64,000 nucleotides of DNA from Haloarcula sp. DT43 (GCF_037078405.1 NZ_JAYMGZ010000003.1:186001-250000); one strand, 5' to 3'; positions 53,401 to 62,291 are shown, numbered from the stretch's first letter. Made by a program: numbers and translations. Notes: generated by a model not told the origin, from the letters alone.

Positions 53401-53628
53401 CTCGTAGTCGCTGACGATACAGTCGATAGACTCCGAGTCGAAGTAACTGAGCGCGTCCTCGACGCTCGCGGCCTCGACGACCTCGATACGGTCGTTCTCG
53501 TGTTCCAGCAACTCCGCCGTCGTCTGCCGGAACTCGCCGTAGTCGTCGACTAACAGCACCCGTATCTTGGAGGCTGCCGTTTCACTGTCCGTTGGTGCCG
53601 GTCCGGTCTCACCGGCCAACTTCCGCAT
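50482..53628 (-). CDS. Receiver/multi-GAF/Bat-type HTH regulator
   Basis: This 1048-residue regulator has, in order, a receiver domain (about 22-140, phospho-acceptor Asp74 in CIVSDYEMP, Lys124), GAF-like domains at about 165-320, 335-480, 490-630 and 665-815 (several with FAWIGE motifs), a bacterio-opsin-activator-type domain (about 830-980), and a C-terminal HTH_10 (LTPRQFEVLLAAFYSGFY..TGQEIADTLDISQPTFSHHL). It is both a response regulator and a DNA-binding protein, probably sensing redox, light or small ligands through the GAF domains. No histidine kinase is adjacent. Four GAFs make it larger than most relatives. Targets are unknown. Confidence 0.9.
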   Translation of the reverse strand: MRKLAGETGPAPTDSETAASKIRVLLVDDYGEFRQTTAELLEHENDRIEVVEAASVEDALSYFDSESIDCIVSDYEMPEADGIEFVETVRESNGDLPFILLTGQGSEKLASEAVSAGVTDYFVKGGGPEQYAVLTNRIENAVESHRFRRETARLSRINSLFREINRQVLRASTATEIKEAVCEILASSDAYKFAWIGEETESGDIIPTAGGGGALEYVEAMLGRHGRLVFDGGPFDRALATGEPQVAADIRTESSVQPWHDLASEYGFQSLIVLPIQYTGSVRSVVSIYADTPFAFDEAEQTVLAELAEIVADGLHSTATRAELEMREEILRTITQVFTSRDGSLQEQIADLMQVGRKVLGTEYATLSRVNGQEYEFELLQTPEETIFSGGTMPLSETPCAEAIANEDTVVISDVAAGSGNDWMWNGEVSRYLGTPLTVSGSIYGTLCFYGSGTSRAGFSDWDVTLVDLLSKWIGNELQTQRAEMGFTQLYEAATDLLGVTSEEEAAQIVVSRTRDIIGLPEVVLYAFDSETNTFRPLAAAGTEEDDAVPADAESRVSSAFFTEETIVCDENSADEDLASDGKTVFVPLGDHGVLRAGDAIGGAFDTQTRRITELLGATIRTAFDRLTYETELQDRQRDLEQQTVQLEQMNRLTELSQKIHERVLRADSRSEIEQAVCDQLVASDICSFAWIGEYESDTDRVTPRTWAGTDRGFLEESRSPSNETPPPPAVQTARTNEQTLNNNIADGLSGKGWQRRLLERGFQSVVSIPLSYQQLSYGLLTVYAKQPDVFDLPTQSVLEEVSETVGYAINSIETKQGLVADRAVEIQLEATESDDILHRIAGVADAEVTFEGIVPQGDNSCIVFFSTDAPPEDLQACSDALPRIRRLECLTNTEETSLFEATVSGTQLALTVAEQGGAPQRILSDGQRLEIQLEVPQTVDIRQLVSELRRSCPDIELVSRRERERGVQTRESFHSELTAQLTPRQFEVLLAAFYSGFYQSPRDKTGQEIADTLDISQPTFSHHLRVAVRKLLEQLFSEGGTTHHLDR

Positions 53629-54174
53629 ACTACGCTACTTACGCGACGGTCCGTATAAACGTTTGACTTGCACGTGAAGCCGCCGCGACTCTACACGCCT
53701 GAAACGGTAGGTCACGCTGAACCCGCTTTCGGAACGGACTACTCTCGGTCGGTGCTGCAGTCTCGGAAAGTATACACCTCCTGTGATGTCTCTCCCGCCG
53801 CTCCGGACACTAATATATACACATATAGCTATACATCGGAATATTATACAACTAAGATAATATTTGTGCTGCCGTGTTAGCTCACCAGTAGCAAACCCGA
53901 GGCCTGCGCGACTGTATTGCGATAAATTCACAGCAACCCTGTTCTATTCTGCTGTGAGAAAAAGAATTAAATACGAAATAAAAGTCAAAAATAGTACCAA
54001 TCACGGAAACAGTACTGATATGACATGTTCTCGCTCGATAGACTGAATCACTTCATACCAGACTGGATATTATTCATCACAGGCTAAGGGTGTATATTCA
54101 GACGCACGGGGACGTCGACTCACTGTACACTATCCGTCAAAAACTATTACTGAGCAGGCCGACACAGTAGACCA
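53629..54174. other. AT-rich spacer between Bat regulator and rdfA
   Basis: I see no gene. Two very AT-rich patches lie at about 53805-53870 (including a TATAGCTATA element also seen near 3640) and 53950-54000. TATA-like AAAACTATTAC at about 54138 is 30 bases before the rdfA ATG. The composition contrasts strongly with both neighbours. Confidence 0.5.
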
Positions 54175-54822
54175 ATGGCTGGTGAGTCCGGTTGTAAAGT
54201 AGACACGGTCATCAACACGTACGGGCTGGCGTCGACAGACCCTATCTACGACTCCATCGACGAGGGCCTGCTCGCACGCTGGACGGGCGCGGACGACCGG
54301 ACGGAGATGGGGTACCGGTCGCTGACGGCCTGGTTCAACAAACGGCTTCTCAGGCGAGTCTACACCGACCACGGGCGCGAATCGCTGGACACCCGAATCG
54401 ACAGCGACTACGAGACCCTGCGCGGCGACGACGACCTCGAACGGGACGACCTCGTCGAGCGACTAGAGGCCGCGGGGATTCCCGGTGAGACGGTCCGGGA
54501 CGACATGGTGTCGTGGGGCACGATGCGGACCCACCTCAACGACTGCCTGGACGGGCGGAAAGAGCCCCAGCAGGCGACGACAGACTGGGAACGCGAGAGC
54601 GTCGAGACGGCCAAAGCGGTCGTCGAACGGAAGACCGAAACGGCGCTGTCGTCGCTCGCGAAGAAAGGCGACATCGACAGGGGCGACGCCGCGGAGGTGG
54701 AGGCACAGGTCCAGCTCGGCTGTCCCGACTGCCCGACCCGCGTCCCGTTCGACGTGGCGCTCGACCGCGGATACGTCTGCAAGCAACATCGGAGCCAGGC
54801 GCTCCCGTCACACGACCTATGA
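54175..54822 (+). CDS. rdfA: Rod-determining factor RdfA-family protein
   Basis: This 215-residue protein resembles the RdfA family, named for a Haloferax factor needed for rod-shaped cells. It is charged and helical, with a C-terminal zinc site made from Cys183, Cys186, Cys202 and His205 (GCPDCP..YVCKQH). The N-terminal half includes KVDTVINTYGL and MGYRSLTAWFNKRLL. Its stop overlaps the start of the SMC-related gene (ATGA), an arrangement typical of this pair. It may be a regulator or partner of the SMC protein; the mechanism is not known. Confidence 0.82.
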   Translation: MAGESGCKVDTVINTYGLASTDPIYDSIDEGLLARWTGADDRTEMGYRSLTAWFNKRLLRRVYTDHGRESLDTRIDSDYETLRGDDDLERDDLVERLEAAGIPGETVRDDMVSWGTMRTHLNDCLDGRKEPQQATTDWERESVETAKAVVERKTETALSSLAKKGDIDRGDAAEVEAQVQLGCPDCPTRVPFDVALDRGYVCKQHRSQALPSHDL

Positions 54823-56609
54823 CCTGGGCCATCGAAATCGAGCGCATCGCCGGCATTCTGGAGGGTGGGGCGACGATAGAGCCGGGACCGAACGTCGTCA
54901 GGGGCTCGAACTGGCAGGGGAAATCGAGCTTCATCGAGGCACTCAAGACGGCGCTCGGGGCCTCTACCGAACTGACGGAGGGGGCTGACAGCGGTTCGGT
55001 ACATCTCGAAACGCCGACCGGCGAGTACGACGTGACACTCGCACGCGAAAACGGCGCCGTCACCCGCCACGGACAGCCATACCTCACCGACGAGTACGAC
55101 GTCATCCGCGCCGAACTGTTCGCGTGTCTGGACGAGCGCAACGCGGTCCGTCGGGCCGTCCGGGCGGGCGAGAACCTCGAAGACGTACTCCTGCGCCCGC
55201 TGGACTTCCAGAACATCGACTCGCAGATAGAGAGCTTACAGCGCGAGCGCGAACAGATAGAGTCCGAACTCACCAACGCCCGCGAGGCGAAAAAGCGGCT
55301 CCCGACCGTCCAAGAGAAAGTGACGCGCCTGCGAAACGAAATCGAGGACTTGCAGGCCAAACGCGACGCAATCGACAGCGAGTCGGGGGACGACGACAGC
55401 GCGGAACCGGCCCGTCGGCAGCTCAGCCAGGCCCGGACCGAACAGAACCAGGCCAGGAACCGCATCGAACGGCTCGAACAGAGCATCGAGCGGACGGAAC
55501 AGCGCCTCTCGGAACGGCGGGACGCCCTCGACGCCCTCGAAATCCCGGAGTACGACGACGTGGAAGACAGGCTCGCCGAGGCCCGGGAGGCCCTCACGCA
55601 GGTAGAGCGGGACGCGGAGGTGCTCCAGTCGGTCTACTCGGCGACCGAGATGGTGCTCAGCGAGAACCGACTGGACCTGCTGACCGACGTGGAGCGCGAC
55701 ATCGACGGCGACACCGTCGCTTGCTGGACCTGTGGCAGCGAGACAACGCGGGCTGACCTGGCCGACCGACTGGACGCGCTCGGGAGCGAACTAACGGCGC
55801 TTCGCGCACGGAAAGAATCCTGCCGTGATACCGTCGAGGAACTGGAGACCCAGCGCGAAGAAATAAGCCAGGCCCGGCGGCGGAAGGCGGACTTGGAGGA
55901 GGAAATCGCCGACCTGGAGGCGACGCTGGCCGACCGCCGGCAGCGCCTCGACGCAGCCAGAGACCGGCTCGAACAGGCACAGGCCGACGTCCAGCGGCTC
56001 TCCGACCGCGTCGACGAAACCGTGGCGGAACTCTCCGACGTCGAGAGCGAAATCAAGTACCGCGAGGCCGAACTCGAAGACACCGCCGACGAACTGGACC
56101 ACCTCGAAACCAGAGCGGCCCGCGTCGACGCGCTCGAAGCCGACCTCGAATCGGTGCGTGACGACCTTGCGGACCTCCGAACCCGCAAGGACCGGGTCAA
56201 ACGCGAGGCCCGGGACGCGTTCGACACGGCGATGGGGGACATCCTCTCCCGGTTCGACACGGGGTTCGAGACGGCCCGACTCACTCCGGACTTCGATATC
56301 GTCGTCGCCAGGGACGGGCAGGAAGCGAGCCTGGACGCCCTCAGCGAGGGCGAACTCGAACTCATCGGTTTCGTCGCGGCGCTGGCCGGCCGCCGGTCGT
56401 TCGACATCGGCGACACGGTGCCGCTCCTGCTCGTTGACGGCCTGGGCGGGCTGGACGACGGCAACCTCCACACCCTCATTGAGTATCTTCGCCAGGGGAC
56501 CGAGTACCTTGTCTTCACTGCGTATCCGGAGTACACGGCCTTCGACGGGCGTGAAATCGACCCGACCCGGTGGACCGTGGCAAACGAGAATCAGGCCTCG
56601 GCCGACTGA
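54819..56609 (+). CDS. Archaea-specific SMC-related ATPase
   Basis: This 596-residue Rad50/SMC-like protein has Walker A in GSNWQGKSSF (residues 29-38) and long heptad-rich coiled coils from about 140 to 300 and 320 to 480. A CWTC motif near 304-307 at the hairpin tip looks like a zinc hook. The C-terminal half-ATPase has the signature LSEGELELIGFVAALAG and Walker B LLLVDGLGGLDD. It probably forms an ATP-dependent DNA-tethering dimer. I chose the ATG overlapping the rdfA stop; the upstream extension of 102 residues is Arg-rich and not coding. Confidence 0.88.
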   Translation: MTWAIEIERIAGILEGGATIEPGPNVVRGSNWQGKSSFIEALKTALGASTELTEGADSGSVHLETPTGEYDVTLARENGAVTRHGQPYLTDEYDVIRAELFACLDERNAVRRAVRAGENLEDVLLRPLDFQNIDSQIESLQREREQIESELTNAREAKKRLPTVQEKVTRLRNEIEDLQAKRDAIDSESGDDDSAEPARRQLSQARTEQNQARNRIERLEQSIERTEQRLSERRDALDALEIPEYDDVEDRLAEAREALTQVERDAEVLQSVYSATEMVLSENRLDLLTDVERDIDGDTVACWTCGSETTRADLADRLDALGSELTALRARKESCRDTVEELETQREEISQARRRKADLEEEIADLEATLADRRQRLDAARDRLEQAQADVQRLSDRVDETVAELSDVESEIKYREAELEDTADELDHLETRAARVDALEADLESVRDDLADLRTRKDRVKREARDAFDTAMGDILSRFDTGFETARLTPDFDIVVARDGQEASLDALSEGELELIGFVAALAGRRSFDIGDTVPLLLVDGLGGLDDGNLHTLIEYLRQGTEYLVFTAYPEYTAFDGREIDPTRWTVANENQASAD

Positions 56610-56746
56610 CTGACGTACCCCTTCCCCGCTATTTCGGCCCGGCTTCGAACCCACTGCCGTGACGGGTCAGCGTGTGATAGGTGTATTTCCACTTCTAGGA
56701 CAGTTATACAAAAGCACTATAGGAATATAGGTACCTTCTAACTCAG

Positions 56747-57580
56747 ATGGCGACTATCCGGCTCAAAGATTGGACGAAAGCGGAATTAGAGGACATCCGG
56801 GAGGCGGAGGCACACTCGTCGTACGACTCGGTCATCAAATCGCTGCTGAAAGACCGCAAACTCGCGCAGTACGCGGACGACGCGGCCGACGCGGCCGACA
56901 CTGGCTCGGACGCACCCGTCCAGTCGGAGGGAGACCCCGCCGACACGGCCTTCGAAGACCTGACCGTCCTGGCGGAACTGACCGACGCGCACGACGACGT
57001 GTTGTTCCTGTGGTGTCCGAACTGCGGGAACGAACTCGTCCACCTCACAGTCGAGCGTCCGCTCGGCCTCTCCGTGTTTGAGATGGAGTGCCAGCGGTGT
57101 CTCACCCACCTCGACCGTCACGCCATCGTCGCAATCGAACTGCGATATCCCATCGAACAAAAGATGATAGCGGACCAGCTCCAGGCGGACCTCAAATCGT
57201 GCGTGATAGACTACTGGGACCGGACGCTGGAAGCGGCCGCCGCCGGCACGCTCGAGACCGAAACCGCCGTCGACCGCCTCGTGTGGCAGTTCGACCAGTA
57301 CCACAAACAGTTCACCTGGGACTGGCCGACGGACGTTCCGGCCGTCAGTTTCGTCCCCGGGGTCACGTACCGCGACACCACTATCGGGGAGCGAATCGAA
57401 GTCCTCGAAGCCGTCACCGAGAACCGGAACGCGATGGACGCGTACCGAGTCGAGCGCCACACCTCGGACGGGGACGCCGTACAGGACCAGCTCGACAGCA
57501 GTACAATCGTCGACCGCATCGTCAACCGTGACCTGGTCGTCGCCGAACAGCCCGTGGGCACGACCAAACCGGCCACATGA
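56747..57580 (+). CDS. Ribbon-helix-helix / zinc-ribbon protein
   Basis: This 277-residue protein begins MATIRLKDWTKAELEDIRE.. SYDSVIKSLLKD, the pattern of a ribbon-helix-helix DNA-binding domain. An acidic linker and a zinc ribbon with Cys90, Cys93, Cys115 and Cys118 (CPNC, CQRC) follow, then a mostly helical C-terminal domain of unknown type. A TATA-like TTATACAAAAG lies about 45 bases before the ATG. It follows the SMC-related gene by 137 bases and could regulate or assist that module. I do not recognise the whole family. Confidence 0.65.
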   Translation: MATIRLKDWTKAELEDIREAEAHSSYDSVIKSLLKDRKLAQYADDAADAADTGSDAPVQSEGDPADTAFEDLTVLAELTDAHDDVLFLWCPNCGNELVHLTVERPLGLSVFEMECQRCLTHLDRHAIVAIELRYPIEQKMIADQLQADLKSCVIDYWDRTLEAAAAGTLETETAVDRLVWQFDQYHKQFTWDWPTDVPAVSFVPGVTYRDTTIGERIEVLEAVTENRNAMDAYRVERHTSDGDAVQDQLDSSTIVDRIVNRDLVVAEQPVGTTKPAT

Positions 57581-57899
57581 GCGTCGTTGCTGCCGCCCCC
57601 GCTGCTGGCGTGGCGGCCGCTTCGGGCTGCGACCCGACAGAGGGCTGACGCGACTGACGGCGTCCTGCCGACGGTTGCAGCGACGCTTCACGAGGCTGCC
57701 GTAGCTGAAGATAGAACACTATCTCGGCCATTCTGAACCATATACTGACTCAGTACCTTGAATACCTACCAGTCTGGCGGAAATATGAATCGAAAGTTGG
57801 CGCCGACGATTGTACTGTATAAGGTGTATCGAGGGGACCAAACACACTCATGACATTTGTCGACAACAGTTATACGACACCAGTCTCCTACTTCGTGTC
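57581..57899. other. Spacer before NadE-like gene
   Basis: No gene is seen in 319 bases. The right end has a TATA-like AGTTATACGA at about 57869, placed so that transcription would begin at the ATG of the short upstream frame. Confidence 0.45.
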
Positions 57900-57980
57900 A
57901 TGACTAGACTGGTTGGACGTACGCGCTTCGGTAGTCGCATCTCCAGTGTCCCGGTCGGCGGAGGAGGGGAGCGCCTGTGA
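57900..57980 (+). CDS. 26-residue upstream ORF coupled to NadE-like gene
   Basis: The short frame (MTRLVGRTRFGSRISSV, then PVGGGGERL) starts about 26 bases after a TATA-like box centre, so it would be read from a leaderless message. Its stop TGA overlaps the GTG of the NadE-like gene, and its last codons contain that gene's GGAGG ribosome site. The peptide is basic and Gly-rich, unlike most host proteins. It could be a coupling or attenuation leader rather than a functional protein. Confidence 0.4.
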   Translation: MTRLVGRTRFGSRISSVPVGGGGERL

Positions 57981-58822
57981 GCAAAGCGACGCACCCGCAC
58001 ACGCTCAAGCTCCCCCGCGAGGAAGACGGACTGGCAACGTCGAACGCGGCGACCAGGCGGATGCAGAGCATCCTCCCGGCGTTCGTCGAGAACCAGATAC
58101 TCGAAGCGGAGGCGAACGGGCTGGTCGTTCCCCTCGACGGCAGCGTCGAGTCGACGGTCGCGGCCGCGCTGGCCGTCGACGGAATCGGGGCCGACTACGT
58201 GACCGGGCTGGTGATGCCGGTGCAGTTGAGCGACGAAGCGCCCGCCCGGACCGCCGAGACCGTCGCGTCGCTGCTGGACATCGAGTGTCACCGACTCCAG
58301 TTGCAGCCGGTGCTGACGGCGTTCCAGCGGGTCGTCGGCGAGACCGGCGAGCCGACCGACGACCTCGTGGCGATGCGAAACGCGGGCGAGCGCGTCCGGA
58401 TGGCGTGTAAGTACTACGTCGCAAACACCAGGAACGAACTCGTCGTCGGGACGGTCCCGCGGACCGAACGACTGCTGGGGTCCGTCGCGAAGTTCGGCGG
58501 GAACGGCGTGGACCTGTCGCTGTTTGGCGACCTCTACCGGACCGAAATCGAGGCGCTGGCCGACGCCCTCGCCGTGCCCTCGGAACTGTTCGACCGCGCG
58601 CCGCCCGTGGAACACCCCAGCGCGACCGACGCGACGGAACTGGGCGTCGAACAGCGGGAACTCGACAGTGTCCTCCACTTCGCGATTGACAGGGACTGGT
58701 CCGCACCGGAGGTGGCCGACCGGGTCGGCGTCGACGAAGCCGTCGTCGAGCGGGCGCTTCGCTGGTGTGCCAGAACGCGCCACAAGCGACACACGCCACC
58801 GAAACCCTCGATGGAGAACTGA
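57977..58822 (+). CDS. NadE-like protein with degenerate ATP-pyrophosphatase motif
   Basis: This 281-residue protein follows the NH3-dependent NAD synthetase fold: VENQILEAEANGLVVPLDGSVESTVAAAL, VTGLVMPVQLSD, RVRMACKYYVANTRNELVVGT, KFGGNGVDLSLFGDLYRTEIEALADAL, and the late TELGVEQRELD. The catalytic SGGxDS loop reads DGSVES, so Ser, Gly and Asp are replaced, and NxxARxRM has become NAGERVRM. ATP activation is therefore doubtful, and it may be a regulatory or repurposed paralogue. The C-terminus resembles a helix-turn-helix (APEVADRVGVDEAVVERALRW). The start is GTG with a strong ribosome site. Confidence 0.8.
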   Translation: MSKATHPHTLKLPREEDGLATSNAATRRMQSILPAFVENQILEAEANGLVVPLDGSVESTVAAALAVDGIGADYVTGLVMPVQLSDEAPARTAETVASLLDIECHRLQLQPVLTAFQRVVGETGEPTDDLVAMRNAGERVRMACKYYVANTRNELVVGTVPRTERLLGSVAKFGGNGVDLSLFGDLYRTEIEALADALAVPSELFDRAPPVEHPSATDATELGVEQRELDSVLHFAIDRDWSAPEVADRVGVDEAVVERALRWCARTRHKRHTPPKPSMEN

Positions 58823-58874
58823 CCCGGGTTGTGAGCAAAGCAGTTAACAGCTTCACTCCGCGACACTCACTCCC

Positions 58875-59069
58875 ATGGAGGCCGACCCCCAAGAGATAAT
58901 CGACACCGGCGACAGGCTGCTCGCGGAGTACCCCGAGCTGTTCACCGAACAGTACGAGACGAACACTCGCCTCGTGCAGCGTCTCGCCGGCGTGGACTCG
59001 TTTCGCATCCGCACCCGGCTCACGGGGTACATCACGCGCGAGAAGCGGACGCAGGACGGCCGGCGGTGA
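58875..59069 (+). CDS. rps17e: 30S ribosomal protein S17e
   Basis: This 64-residue archaeal/eukaryotic small-subunit protein has family features DTGDRLLAEYPELFTEQYETNT and the C-terminal FRIRTRLTGYITREK. The normal size is 60-65 residues. It lies 52 bases after the NadE-like gene and may have its own promoter. It supports a chromosomal location, though haloarchaea occasionally place such genes on large replicons. The sequence is somewhat divergent from the usual MAIKP-type start, so a second copy elsewhere is possible. Confidence 0.85.
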   Translation: MEADPQEIIDTGDRLLAEYPELFTEQYETNTRLVQRLAGVDSFRIRTRLTGYITREKRTQDGRR

Positions 59070-59184
59070 CGCCACCGGGACACACGCGCCACACGGAGTG
59101 GCACACGTGTGTGCCGGGTTTTCCCGCCACAGCAGCCGTCGGCGATGGGGACTTTCTTTACGCTGAACCCGCTTTGCAGGACGT

Positions 59185-60519
59185 ATGTTACTCACAGGGA
59201 CTGTCGTCGCGGACGCCGAGACCGTCCTGCAGGACGGGGCGGTCGTCGTCGCCGGGGACCGCATCGAGGCCGTCGGTCCCCGCGCCGACCTCGAAGCGGA
59301 GTACGCCGACCACGAACACCAGTCCTACGACGTGCTGTTGCCGGGACTCGTGGGCGGCCACATCCACTCGGTGCAGAGCCTCGGCCGTGGCATCGCCGAC
59401 GACACCGAGCTGCTCGACTGGCTGTTCGACTACATCCTGCCGATGGAAGCCTCCCTGACTCCCGAGGAGATGCAGGTCGCGGCGAAACTGGGGTACTTAG
59501 AGATGATAGAGAGCGGGACCACGACCTGTATCGACCACCTCTCGGTCGCCCACGCCGACCGCGCCTTCGAGGCAGCGGGCGAAATCGGCATCCGCGGCGT
59601 CCTCGGCAAGGTGTTGATGGACCAGCGCTCGCCCGACGGTCTGCTGGAGGACACCCAGGCCGCCCTCGACGAGTCAGAGCGCCTCATCCGGGAGTATCAC
59701 GGCGCGTTCGACGACCGGATACGGTACGCCGTCACGCCGCGATTCGCCGTCTCCTGTACCGAGGAGTGCCTCCGCGGCGCGCGCGAACTCGCGGACAGAT
59801 ACGACGGCGTGCGAATCCACACCCACGCCAGCGAGAACCGGAGCGAAATCGAGACGGTGAAAGCGGACACCGGGATGCGAAACATCCACTGGCTCGACGA
59901 GGTGGGCCTCACCGGCGAAGACGTGGTGCTCGCCCACTGCGTCTGGACCGACGAGAGCGAGCGGGAGGTGCTGGCCGAGACGGGGACACACGTCACGCAC
60001 TGCCCGTCCTCGAACATGAAACTCGCCAGCGGCATCGCGCCGGTCCGGGACTACCGCGAGCGCGGCATCAACGTCGCACTCGGCAACGACGGGCCGCCGT
60101 GTAACAACACGCTCGACGCCTTCACGGAGATGCGACAGGCCAGCCTCCTCCAGAAGGTCGACCGGCTCGACCCGACGGTGACGCCCGCCAGCGAGATATT
60201 CGAGATGGCGACCATCAACGGCGCGAAAGCCGCCGGCTTCGAGAAGGTGGGGGCGCTCCGTGAGGGCTGGCGCGCCGATGTCGTCGGTCTCGACACGGAC
60301 CTCACGCGGGCGACGCCGCTGCACGACGTGCTCTCCCATCTGGTGTTCGCCGCCCACGGCGACGACGTGCGCTTCACGATGGTCGATGGGACCGTCCTGC
60401 AGGAACACGGCGAAGTGACAGCCATCGACGCCGACGCCGTCCGCGACCGGGCCTCCGAGATGGGGCTCAACATGGACCTCGAAGACGCCCGGGAGTCGGC
60501 ACAGGAACAGAAGCCCTGA
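59185..60519 (+). CDS. Amidohydrolase, nucleoside/S-adenosylhomocysteine deaminase-like
   Basis: This 444-residue TIM-barrel metal-dependent hydrolase has metal ligands in PGLVGGHIHSVQS, RIHTHASEN, VLAHCVWT and ALGNDGPPCNNTLDAFTEM. The pattern matches the MtaD/DadD/AtzA group, which deaminates methylthioadenosine, S-adenosylhomocysteine, 5'-deoxyadenosine or related amines. Flanking N- and C-terminal beta segments (LLTGTVVADAETVLQDG and FTMVDGTVLQEHG) are complete. Exact substrate is uncertain; haloarchaeal genes are often called 5'-deoxyadenosine deaminase. It is convergent with phnE. Confidence 0.87.
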   Translation: MLLTGTVVADAETVLQDGAVVVAGDRIEAVGPRADLEAEYADHEHQSYDVLLPGLVGGHIHSVQSLGRGIADDTELLDWLFDYILPMEASLTPEEMQVAAKLGYLEMIESGTTTCIDHLSVAHADRAFEAAGEIGIRGVLGKVLMDQRSPDGLLEDTQAALDESERLIREYHGAFDDRIRYAVTPRFAVSCTEECLRGARELADRYDGVRIHTHASENRSEIETVKADTGMRNIHWLDEVGLTGEDVVLAHCVWTDESEREVLAETGTHVTHCPSSNMKLASGIAPVRDYRERGINVALGNDGPPCNNTLDAFTEMRQASLLQKVDRLDPTVTPASEIFEMATINGAKAAGFEKVGALREGWRADVVGLDTDLTRATPLHDVLSHLVFAAHGDDVRFTMVDGTVLQEHGEVTAIDADAVRDRASEMGLNMDLEDARESAQEQKP

Positions 60520-60544
60520 GCGGCGGACGCGGTGACCGCCGGTC

Positions 60545-61456
60545 TCATCCCAGTCGCGTCCGGAACCGCGAGGCGAGCCAGTCGCTCAGGAGGACCAGCC
60601 CGAAGACGGCGGCGATGGCGGTCAGGAGCTTCCCGTACTGCAGGCGCTGGATGGTGACGACGAGGTAGTAGCCGATGCCGCCGGCCCCGACGAAGCCGAG
60701 AATCGTCGCCGAACGGATGGTACACTCCCAGCGGTACAGCGTGTAGGAGGCCACCGTCGCGGTGACCTGCGGGACCATCCCGTGACAGACCGCTTGGAGC
60801 CGCGTCGCGCCGCCCGCCGCCACCGCCTCGGTCGTCAGCGGGTTCGTGTCTTCGAGGAAGTCGGCGTACAGCTTCCCGAGGACGCCGGCGTTGTGGACCG
60901 CCAGCGCGAGGACGCCGGCGAATGGGCCGAGCCCGATGGCAGTGACGAACAGGAAGCCCCAGACGATGCCCGGAACCGACCGGAGGAAGCTGAGGACGGT
61001 CCGGCTGGCGCGGTAGACCCCCTTGCCCGCGGCGATCCGCACCGGGGAGGCGTTCGCGTAGAGCGGGCCGCGGTGGGTGACCGTCGCGGCGCTGGTCACC
61101 GCGAGCGGGACGGCCAGCGCGACGGCCAGCGCGGTTCCGACCACGCTGATAGCCAGCGTCTCGACGACGGCCCACAGCAGCCCGTCACGGACGGTTCGGC
61201 CGAGCAGGTACTCGCGGCTGGTATCCGGCGGCAGCCCCTCGGCGACAAAGGCCAGCATCTGCTCGCGCGCGCCGGGCGAGGCGAGCGCCAGCGGGTCGAC
61301 CTCCGCAATCCAGGCGGCGACCAGCAGGACGAGACAGCCTCCGAGCAGCGTCGTGAGGCGACGTTTCGAGGCCAGCGGCTCCGTCTCGTACTCCTCCCCG
61401 GCCACCGATGGGCCGAATCCGGCCTCGGCCGACGAGCCGGTGCGTTCCTCAGGCAT
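60545..61456 (-). CDS. phnE: Phosphonate-type ABC transporter permease
   Basis: This permease of about 303 residues has roughly six transmembrane helices. The ABC-permease EAA loop, which contacts the ATPase, reads [21 protein letters not shown]. Family-typical [29 protein letters not shown] and [12 protein letters not shown] are present. The ATG chosen overlaps the phnC stop by eight bases; an upstream start would overlap phnC far more and adds only polar residues. It works with PhnC and PhnD encoded upstream. The substrate may be phosphonate, phosphite or phosphate. Confidence 0.88.
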   Translation of the reverse strand: MPEERTGSSAEAGFGPSVAGEEYETEPLASKRRLTTLLGGCLVLLVAAWIAEVDPLALASPGAREQMLAFVAEGLPPDTSREYLLGRTVRDGLLWAVVETLAISVVGTALAVALAVPLAVTSAATVTHRGPLYANASPVRIAAGKGVYRASRTVLSFLRSVPGIVWGFLFVTAIGLGPFAGVLALAVHNAGVLGKLYADFLEDTNPLTTEAVAAGGATRLQAVCHGMVPQVTATVASYTLYRWECTIRSATILGFVGAGGIGYYLVVTIQRLQYGKLLTAIAAVFGLVLLSDWLASRFRTRLG

Positions 61457-62285
61457 ACCAGCGGGCCTGCGCTCGGGATTCGTGCCCGTCGGCGTCGCCG
61501 TTCGATTTCGCCGCTCGGTGCTGTTGCGTGCCACCCGTCGACCGTCGCCCGTCGGGCGTCGACGCTCCGGCCGCGAACAGGTCGTCGAGCATCTCGTCGG
61601 TGACCGCGCCGGCGGGTTCGTCGAAGCGGACGCGGCCGTCGGCCAGGCCCACGATACGCTCGAAGCGCTCCAGCGCCAGACCGACCTCGTGGAGAACGGT
61701 GACGAGCAGTTCGCCGTCGAGGAGGCGGTCGAGCACGTCGACGACGTTCACGCGGGACGCGGGGTCCAGGTTCGCCGTCGGTTCGTCGGCCAGGACGACC
61801 GGCGCGGCCCGAACGAGTGCCCGTGCGAAGGCGACCCGCTGGCGCTCCCCGGCACTCAGAGTCGCGGCGCGGGCGTCGGCCTTCCCAGCGAGACCCACGG
61901 CCTCGAGCAGTTCGAGCCCCGGTTCGGGGTCGCGCGGAACGAGCGGTTCGAGAAAGCCCCGGAGCCACGAGCAGTCGCCGACCCGGCCGCTGAGGACGTT
62001 TGCGAGCGCGGTCCGGCGGTCGACGAGCGTCTCCCCCTGGTACGCGAGCGTCACGTCCGCGCCGGAGACCGGGCCGCAGCCGAGCGTTATCGACCCCTCG
62101 TCTGGCGTGAGCGCACCGCTCGCCAGTCGGAGGAGCGTCGTCTTGCCCGCGCCGGAGGGACCGACGACGGCCACGCGTTCGCCGCCGGAGAACCGCAGGG
62201 ACACGTCCGACAGCGCCGGCTCGCCGTCGAAGCGCTTGGTCACGCCGTCGAACACCAGTTCGCGGTCCGCCGTCGGCTCAGACAT
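61449..62285 (-). CDS. phnC: Phosphonate-type ABC transporter ATPase
   Basis: This 278-residue ABC ATPase has Walker [12 protein letters not shown], signature [15 protein letters not shown] (an unusual LSAGE instead of LSGGQ), Walker [13 protein letters not shown] and the H-loop His in [10 protein letters not shown]. The C-terminal 35 residues are hydrophilic and not part of the core. It lies six bases after phnD and overlaps phnE, so the three genes form a tight operon in the order phnD, phnC, phnE. Confidence 0.9.
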   Translation of the reverse strand: MSEPTADRELVFDGVTKRFDGEPALSDVSLRFSGGERVAVVGPSGAGKTTLLRLASGALTPDEGSITLGCGPVSGADVTLAYQGETLVDRRTALANVLSGRVGDCSWLRGFLEPLVPRDPEPGLELLEAVGLAGKADARAATLSAGERQRVAFARALVRAAPVVLADEPTANLDPASRVNVVDVLDRLLDGELLVTVLHEVGLALERFERIVGLADGRVRFDEPAGAVTDEMLDDLFAAGASTPDGRRSTGGTQQHRAAKSNGDADGHESRAQARWYA

Positions 62286-62291
62286 CCGCGC

